NCBI RefSeq assembly: GCF_019279795.1
Contig: NC_056730.1
Span: 606,482,883-606,546,882 of the forward strand
Source: Protopterus annectens
Lineage: Eukaryota > Chordata > Ceratodontiformes > Protopteridae
DNA length: 64,000 bases
Reading direction: 5' to 3'
Made by a program: the position numbers and the translations under genes. Position 1 is the stretch's first letter. The number at the start of each line of letters is the position of its first letter. Of the stretch, positions 57,655-64,000 are shown one piece after another. A model generated the notes under the pieces. That model saw only the letters and a list, made by a program, of their open reading frames with translations. It ran no database searches and was not told the origin of the DNA.

Positions 57655-58704
57655 GTTCTACTTTCAAACCTCAAACTACTGAAATACCAAATTTCAGTAT
57701 CTCAAGACCAGAATACTGAAAGTGCGGCTGTTCAAAACTGCATAACAATGAACCTGAGGTTGCCAAATCCGAAGTAGTTGTGGTGCGGTCTGTTCTGCAT
57801 AGTATGATGTCCCTTTAAGGTTTAGTGGTTTCTGGGTTGTAAACATAAGGGCCAATGTGTGGTTATGTTTGGAGATTCAGATAGGTTTGTAGTATGTAAG
57901 GGTTTTGGGTAGAAATGTGCTTTGTTGTAGTTTTTTGGGACGTTTTAGGAGTAGTTTGGGGTAGGTGAGAGCGTGTGCATGTAAGTGTTGAAAGTGGTGA
58001 TTTTTGTACATGTGTAGTGTGTGTGTTTCTCATGGGTATAAGTATGACAGTGTGGAGTGGGAGTGTAGGGAGTATAACAGAAGGTTTGTTGTTTTCCCCG
58101 TGGTAGTGCGACCTCAGAGTTGGTGTATATAAGTAGCGGTGGTGTGGGGGGCACAGGGGGGCTTGCCTCCCTGGTTAAACATATAACTCTCTCTGCTAAA
58201 TACTGCTCCTTGAGCTGCTACATTTATTTGTGTTTTTTTCTTCACCTCTCTTTCTTATTGTGTGCTACTTTAAAATAGTTTGTTGCGCTATCTGTTTCTT
58301 ATCCTCTGCTCCTTTAATAATAATAATTGTCTATATAAAATGTATATTCCTCATCTCAAAATAGTACTTTACCTCAAGTTGTTACAAAATTATTTATCTG
58401 TACCTGAAGTTGTAAATTTTGCTTATGTGGAGCTTTTCTCCCTGGGCCTCTACTGAAAATGGACATATATCCAGTTAGAGTAGCCCAGTCAACAAATGTA
58501 AAATAAATAAAATAAATAAATAGTAGTGTTAAGTGTTTTGACTTTGTTTTTGTGTTTTATGTCAGGGGAAGGTTGGGTCTTTACTTCTTATGCTTTATTT
58601 TCAGTATTTTGAAGATCGGTATTGTGATTTTGTTTTTATGGAAGTTCATGATTCTGGTCTCAAGGTACTGAAATTCAGTATTTCGAGATTTGAAAGTAGA
58701 ACCT
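57655..58704. mobile_element. Non-autonomous DNA element with inverted ends
   Basis: Bases 57655-57725 and 58640-58704 are reverse complements (GGTTCTACTTTCAAA, then AATTTCAGTA and GAGACCAGAAT blocks), allowing small gaps. The interior is GT-rich on the plus strand, has a TATATAAG box at 58125 and no transposase. The left edge could extend to 57583, where DIRS similarity stops; no clear target duplication was found. Confidence 0.65.
58430..58525 (+). repeat. L2-type 3' tail
   Basis: It contains GCTTTTCTCCCTGGGCCTC, TACTGAAAATGGAC, CAGTCAACAAATG and (ATAAA)n, the same tail as at 3171-3290 and 40630-40740. It lies inside the inverted-repeat DNA element. Confidence 0.75.
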
Positions 58705-59453
58705 CTTTGTCACTTGCTGTCCCAAGGATGATAGAACCAGTTTCTCCTTCCCAGGTGGGGAAAGGTTTTTATTCAAGGATGTTTTTAGTGTCATAGAAAG
58801 AAACTGCTTGGAAACCTCTTGTGATTCTTTCTTTCCTTAACCTGTTTGTAATAGTGCCCAAGTTAAATGATGTCACTTCACAATCTCTTATCCCTTCTTC
58901 TTTCAGGTTTCCTGGTAACAGTAGTTTTAAAAGATACTTATCATCACATCCCTATTCATCTGGACTTCAGCTGTTTCATAAGGTTTTGTGTGTCTGGATT
59001 ACACTGACAGTTCTTTGTCTTATGGTTTGTGCTGTCAACTGCAACAAGAGTGCTCACAGTGTCTAGGTCCAGTCATAGCCCATTGCAGGTACAGGGTATA
59101 CAGATTTTTTCATATCTGAACAACATGCTTATCCTTACAAAGTCTTTTTCAAAATGTCAGAATTATCTCACTTGGGTGAGAGATCTCTTGCACAAGCTGG
59201 GGTACCAATTGAACATTGAGAAGTCTTTTTTGACTCCTTCATACAGCTTTGTATTCTTTGGGTGGCAGCTAAACACTTCAGTTCAAACAGCTTTTCTTCC
59301 ACAGGAAAACTAGAGATATATCTACATCTATTTCTAAGGGTTTCCATCAGACTTTGGTCACTGTAAAGGAATGATTTTCGGTCTCTGAATCTCTTAATAC
59401 TTCTAGCAAGACTCCACATAAGAAAGATATCAGTTGTATCTGAAATCTCTTTG

Positions 59454-59602
59454 ATGTTCATCGTGTTTCACTGTTGCAGTCATTACACTTTGGTTATCCT
59501 GCTGGCAGGCGACCCACAGTCGGCCTGAGTTCCAAAGTCTTGGTCCGGCATCGGTTGCTGTCACCTCTTCCCTGACGTCAGAGCACCAGGGGTATAAAAG
59601 TT
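59454..59602. repeat. DIRS E left inverted terminal repeat
   Basis: It is the reverse complement of copy A 3000-3148 through most of its length, including CAAAGTCTTGGTCCGGCATC. It carries the CRE-like and TATA-like sites. Confidence 0.86.
59573..59600 (+). promoter_or_regulatory. CRE plus TATA box in the DIRS E terminal repeat
   Basis: A perfect palindromic CRE (TGACGTCA, 59573-59580) lies 12 bases upstream of TATAAAAG (59593-59600). Transcription would start near 59625, ahead of the Gag ATG at 59773. The CRE is conserved in copy A (3013-3020). Promoter activity is inferred from the motifs and their position. Confidence 0.6.
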
Positions 59603-59772
59603 GCAACTGATGCCATTTCCTTCACTCTTTCTTGCTGCGCGGTGCCCGAAGCAAAAGCAGTTCGCAGTTGCCGGTCGGCCGACTCCTGAGATTTTCGAAA
59701 TTGAGTTTCAGAACTGAAGTCTTCAATAAAGCTAAGTACCCCGTTGGGGAAACTTTTTCTTGCTCCAGACCG

Positions 59773-61565
59773 ATGTCAGTAAAAGTTAATAATTGTATTT
59801 CGTGTGAAATACCTCATAAGGACTTTCACTCTTACTGTATTCCTTGCCTAGGCCCTGACCACGACGTTACCAGTTGTCAGTTTTGTGCTAGATTCAATAA
59901 ATGTACTATTAAACGTCGGTTTGATTTTACTTTACATTATTTTGGCTGGAGGTTTAATTACAAAATGCAGTCGGAACAACCGATGACCGGAATTTATAAA
60001 AAAATGCAAAGACAAAGAAAAGGACAGGCATCAGAGGTCCAAAACCGACAACGAAGCCTCTTCAAGGCCAGTCGCCGGTTCTCAGTGAGGCGCTTTCGCA
60101 GCCCCTGACACCCGCTACCTCAGAGCCACAGGCCGTAACCGACAGCCATGTGGAGTCACCGAGGCCTGTGGAAACTCAAGGTATTGGGCCTACGGAAACT
60201 ATTCCCTCAGTTGGGTCCAGAGCCGCTGAGCAGGCATCGGCTTCTGAGGGTGTTTTCAGACCGTCACAGCTTACAATTAAGCCCACTACAGCAGCCAAGG
60301 CAAAGTCAAAAACACCATTAAAGGCGAGGAAACAAGTACAGCATTCTCCAGAACAGTCATTCATGCCAAAGAAACAGATGCTTAAAATGGCCGAAGACCT
60401 AATTACTTTAATCAGGGGTTCCCATCCCCCTCCTGACAAAAGGCCTAGACAAGACGCTGACTGTGATTCTTCTCACCAGGTTTCCATTTCCTCTGATTCC
60501 TCTTCTGATCAGGGATATTCTCTTCCTCCCTATGAGGACTCTGATGCAGAAGAGTCTATACCTTCAGCCTCTCCGCCTGAGGATTATTCTTTTGGGGAAA
60601 CCCTGCACACCATGAGGGAGCATTTCCATTGGGAGAGCCAGGATTATTCATAATCCAAGAAAAGGCTCAGAGACTTCCTTTTATTGCCTCAGCACAAGCC
60701 CCTGGATAAATCCCCCTTGTGCTTGATATTGTTGATGATGTTTTCTCTGAATCCAGACTGTCTCCTGATTCTTTACCCCCTGCATCAGTCATGCCAGACA
60801 GGTACTACAGGGTCCCTGACTCATACATTTCTTTACAAAAACCCCGCTGCAGACCCAGAAACAATTTCTCAGGGTCCTAAAGGGGTTATGGCTTCCACTG
60901 CTAAAAATCCTGTCCCCTCGGGTAGGGATTCCAGAGCTCTGGACAGATGGAGGAAAAAAGTTTACACTTCCGCTACTTTAGCTGTAAGGGCTTTAAATTG
61001 CCAGTTTCACATGCTTAAATATCAACAGTACCTCATGTCATTGTTAAAACAGAAAATGGTTTCAAATTCAGAAAGTCCTGACAGTAAGGAAATGCAGGAT
61101 TTATTGCATGCAGTTGAACAAGTGAGAAAGCATACTCTGCAATGTGGTTTTGATTCATTAGCGGCTTGTAGAGCCGCAGTTACAGGCTCTGTTATTTGAA
61201 GGCATGCTTGGTTGAAAGAACAAAGATTACCTGACCATGTTAAAGTAAAATTATTGGATTCCCCACTACAGCATGATACTTTGTTTGCTGTTAAGGCAGA
61301 AGAGGTGTTAAAGAAAATGGAGGATAAAGCAAAATCAATGCAGACAGTGAAGGATTTCTTACAGGTTCAACCTCCAAGATTTAGCAGAAACTGGCCTTCA
61401 AAAAATTGGTCCTTTCCAGTGTCAGACAGGCCACAAAGAGGCAGATACAGACGCCCAAGAGGCAGATCTCAGCACCAAGGCTCCTACAGACCTAAACAAT
61501 GGGGTGCTTCAGCCCCCAAAGGAGGGGAAGACAAATCACAACCTTATAGGAAACAGTCCCAATGA
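59773..61565 (+). pseudogene. DIRS E Gag, nearly complete but interrupted
   Basis: The ATG at 59773 starts M-S-V-K-V-N-N, followed by a Cys/His block (C-I-S-C, then P-H-K-D-F-H-S-Y-C-I-P-C-L-G, then H-D-V-T-S-C-Q-F-C). Next come a lysine-rich linker, an acidic serine-rich segment (about 60470-60600), helices (60880-61200) and an arginine/glycine-rich tail (61430-61530). Breaks are a frame change near 60108-60150 and stops at 60651-60653 and 61197-61199. The tail overlaps the RT frame by 62 bases (61504-61565). Gag would package the element RNA. Confidence 0.82.
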
Positions 61566-63385
61566 CTTCCCTCTACAAATGCCAAGCACTTACCTTTTGG
61601 CAGTACCCCTAGGGGGAAAGCTAGCACTTTTCACAAAAAATTGGCACATGATCACCCAGGACCAATGGGTGCTGAATATTGTTTTTCAGGGTTACAGGTT
61701 CCACTTCCACATGCTTCCAAAATCAAAAGGTATGGCAGACCTTCCACAAAACCAATGGGCAGAGGCACAAAAACAGATTGCTGCTCTTATGGACATGGGA
61801 GCTATTCAAAGAGTTCCACAGCAAGAACAGGGACAAGGATTTTACTCAAGACTTTTCTTAGTACCCAGAAAGGACAAAGCCTGGAGACCAATACTGGACC
61901 TGTCGATCCTAAATACTTTCCTGGATGTTCCAAAATTCAAAATGTTAACACTACAGCATCTTCTGCCCATGCTGGGCAAGAAGGCTTGGCTAGTTACTTT
62001 GGACCTCAAGGAGGCATACCTGCATGTCCCAATCAGATAATCTTGCACAAGATACCTCGGATTCATAGCAGGCTCAATGCATAACCAATTCTCTGCACTG
62101 CCCTTTGGCTTCTCTACTGCGCCCAGGGTCTTCACAAAATGCCTGGCACCAGTAATTGCATTTTGCAGACAAAAAAGAATTCAGATATATCCCTACTTGG
62201 ACGACTGCCTTATTCAAGCAGAGAGCAAGGCCCTCTCAAGAGATGATATTCCTGGGTGCAAGCTTAAATACAACTGCCCAGATGGCTTATCTCACACCAG
62301 ACAAACAAAGGCAACTGACTCATTACTTTCAAATGATGGCAACAAAGACCCAGCTCCCTGCAAGAAAAATTCTGCAGGCCCTAGGCTTCATGGCATCCTG
62401 CATTTTACTAATTCCATATGCAAAACTGCATATGAGGAAACTACAATGGTATCTAAAAAGTGTTTGGACTCAGCATTGTCACACCCTGGAGACAGTCATA
62501 ACTTTAATTCCCTGCCTACAACAGGAGTTTCGATGGTGGTCCCAGGCCTGTCACCACAACAAGGGACAGCCTTTCACCTTACCCACAGCCAGGCAGACAG
62601 TAACAATGGATGCATCGGATTATGCCTGGGGGACACATATGGCAGGAAAATGTATTCAGGGCATGTGGCCCAAGGAACAAATGCATCTTCACATCAATCA
62701 AAAAGGGATGCTAGCTGTACAGAATGTCCTGACAGCTTTCAAGGACCTACTACATTCAGGACAACTATTAATAAAGACAGACAATACCACAGTTATGTGG
62801 TACATAAACAAGCAAGGGGGCACACATTCCTACCCCCTATGCAGGCAAGCCATGACTTTGTGGAACACAGCACTGACCTATCAAGTACATCTGCAGGCAC
62901 AATTCCTGCCAGGGACAAAAAATGCACTGGCAGACGAACTAAGCAGAAATCTCATGGATCCTCATGAATGGAAACTAAATCCACAAGTGTTCAGCATGAT
63001 AATGAAGAAATGGGGACGCTCAGACATAGATCTTTTTGCCTCCCCTCACAATTACCAAATACAGAAATTCTGCACAAGAACCTATCACTCTCAAGCATGG
63101 AAAGTGAATGCTCTATCATTCAGCTGGAAAGGCCTGACAGTCTATGCCTTCCCTCCAATGCCTCTTCTTACCAAGGTGCTCCTAAAGGTCAGACAAGAAA
63201 GGCCAAAAATGATCCTGATTGCCCTAGACTGGCCACGCCAGCACAGGTACCCAACCCTAAAGAGCTTGTCTCAAGGCCAAGCTTGGCTTCTACCTCAAAT
63301 TCCTCATCTTCTGACACAACAAAACAATCAGATTCTGCACAGTCCTCTCAGAACCTTAAATCTGGCAGCATGGCAGATAATGTAG
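61504..63385 (+). pseudogene. DIRS E RT-RNase H-methyltransferase-like polyprotein, broken
   Basis: RT runs from 61504. A stop at 62038-62040 interrupts it after L-H-V-P-I-R, and the same frame resumes to the active-site motif YLDD (62194-62205). About 100 bases present in copy A are missing near 62235-62245, shifting the frame. From there a long open frame continues to 63385, covering the RT thumb, RNase H (T-M-D-A-S-D-Y-A-W-G; I-K-T-D-N-T-T-V-M-W-Y; L-A-D-E-L-S-R) and the Dam-like segment (D-I-D-L-F-A-S-P; V-Y-A-F-P-P-M-P-L-L). RNase H and the Dam-like part are undamaged; RT is not. Confidence 0.88.
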
Positions 63386-63417
63386 CCACTCAGACTGCAC
63401 CTCTCTCTAAAGCTGTT

Positions 63418-64000
63418 ATGGATGTCATTTTATACCTCAGATTTTACAATACCTAACTAAGATGCTGGAGAAAGGCCTATCTTTCTCATCTATTAAAATC
63501 CATGCCCCTGCCATTTCAGCTCATTACAATACAGAACCTCCTATTTTTTCACATCCTCTACTACGACAGTACATCAGAGGGGCAAAAATATAAGACCCCC
63601 AAGGAGAGAGCACCAGTACCAAATTGGGATCTCAATTTTGTTTTTGAAAAACTCACTGCCTCCTTTTGAACCAGTCAGCACAGCTGATCTAAAATTCTTA
63701 TCATGGAAAACTGCTCTGCTCCTAGCAATAACTTCAGCAAGGAGAGTCTCAGAGTTACAGGCATTAATGGCTGTGGAACCTTTCATCATTTTTCATCAGG
63801 ACAAGGTTTCTCTTAGGACAAACCCAACATTCATGCCAAAAGTGGTCTCCAATGTGGCCTTAAACCAAACCATTCATTTACCTACTTTCTACCCAAATCC
63901 CCAGAATAAAGGGGAGAGACTTCTGCACGCTTTGGATATACACCAGTAGCTAGGATTCTACTTGGACGAAACAAAAGCTTTCAGAAAAACTGAGCAACTG
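63418..64000 (+). pseudogene. DIRS E tyrosine recombinase, partial and broken
   Basis: The ATG at 63418 lies 32 bases after the polyprotein stop, the same spacing as in copy A. About 120 bases of the N-terminal DNA-binding part are deleted after M-D-V-I-L. The frame changes near 63590-63640. The Arg block A-R-R-V-S-E-L-Q-A-L is intact (about 63740-63770). A TAG at 63947-63949 interrupts the core, and the window ends before the His/Tyr blocks. Confidence 0.85.

Larger units (their letters stand above)
57505..59452 (+). pseudogene. DIRS G reverse transcriptase, split and broken
   Basis: The RT start D-K-W-I-L-K-I-I-H-Q-G-Y-R-W is at 57517-57560. After the inserted element it resumes at about 58720 with M-I-E-P-V-S-P and G-K-G-F-Y-S-R-M-F-L-V. 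The active-site motif reads YLNN at 59113-59124, so both aspartates are lost. The last readable block is L-A-R-L-H-I-R-K near 59405-59430, just before copy E starts. Confidence 0.75.
55300..59453 (+). mobile_element. DIRS retrotransposon copy G (old, interrupted)
   Basis: This is a strongly decayed DIRS. The left part, near 55410, resembles the 5' leaders of B and D (TTTGCCGC block). Gag and RT remnants follow. It is interrupted by a foldback DNA element at about 57655-58704. It is cut at about 59453, inside the sequence equivalent to L-L-M-R-K-L-Q-W in other copies, where copy E begins. Its left boundary is approximate because no right end is available for comparison. Confidence 0.72.
59454..64000 (+). 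mobile_element. DIRS retrotransposon copy E (left part), inserted in copy G
   Basis: The left terminal repeat, promoter-like elements, Gag, RT-RNase H-methyltransferase-like polyprotein and most of the YR are present; the window ends inside the YR. The left end at about 59454 (ATGTTCAT) is inferred from complementarity to the first half of the copy A ICR. The inner part of the repeat is the reverse complement of the right end of copy A. It is the least damaged copy at the 5' end, with only a few breaks in Gag. Confidence 0.93.

Noticed and set aside
62156-63385. Long open frame of over 400 codons as a possible host gene
   Set aside because: It contains RT thumb, RNase H and Dam-like motifs and lies between DIRS Gag and YR; it is part of copy E.
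1-64000. Endogenous retrovirus
   Set aside because: No env, protease, integrase or direct LTR pair was seen. The RT, RNase H and YR motifs belong to DIRS elements and the other RTs to LINEs.
1-64000. CRISPR array, bacterial operon or phage module
   Set aside because: There are no regularly spaced repeats or bacterial gene organisation. The tyrosine recombinases sit inside eukaryotic retrotransposons.

Overview
This is a eukaryotic nuclear window from a repeat-packed, AT-rich vertebrate genome. I could not identify a host protein-coding gene, rRNA or functional tRNA. The repeat types are DIRS-type tyrosine-recombinase retrotransposons, L1, CR1, L2 and R4/Dong-clade LINEs, an L2-tailed tRNA SINE, and a Tc1 element of the kind common in fish and frogs. 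This mix suggests a large-genome vertebrate such as a lungfish, salamander or caecilian. The species cannot be fixed from the sequence.

Layout. 1-3170: 3' half of DIRS copy A (left end outside the window), with an open tyrosine recombinase ORF. 3171-5540: an L2-type tail, then unassigned sequence. 5541-12640: minus-strand tRNA SINE, L1 ORF2 and ORF1 remnants, and an L2-tailed SINE. 13225-16620, possibly to 17065: minus-strand R4/Dong-clade LINE. 17150-18950: minus-strand CR1-like LINE split by a (TA)n tract. 19150-20100 and 21280-24130: plus-strand L1 ORF2 remnants. 24134-28772: DIRS copy B. 29976-33351: 5'-truncated DIRS copy C. 33858-40104: DIRS copy D with both ends. 40630-42420: minus-strand L2-like LINE. 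43600-43728: second tRNA SINE. 44699-45047: a foldback element. 45909-51942: DIRS copy F, carrying a Tc1 transposon at 49988-51570. 53425-53680: an L2-type tail. 55300-59453: old DIRS copy G, carrying a foldback DNA element. 59454-64000: DIRS copy E, inserted in G and cut by the window end.

The seven DIRS copies fill close to half of the window and all lie on the plus strand. Their order is inverted terminal repeat, Gag, RT-RNase H-methyltransferase-like polyprotein, tyrosine recombinase (YR), internal complementary region (ICR), inverted terminal repeat. In A, B, C, D and F the ICR is two-part: its first half is complementary to the element's left end and its second half to its right end. 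This allows termini to be placed to within a few bases. Two groups are visible: A/C/E, with F and G as older relatives, and B/D. In DIRS biology Gag packages the RNA, RT-RNase H makes cDNA, the ICR guides circle formation and the YR integrates the circle without target duplication. Nearly every ORF here is broken; the YR of copy A is the exception.
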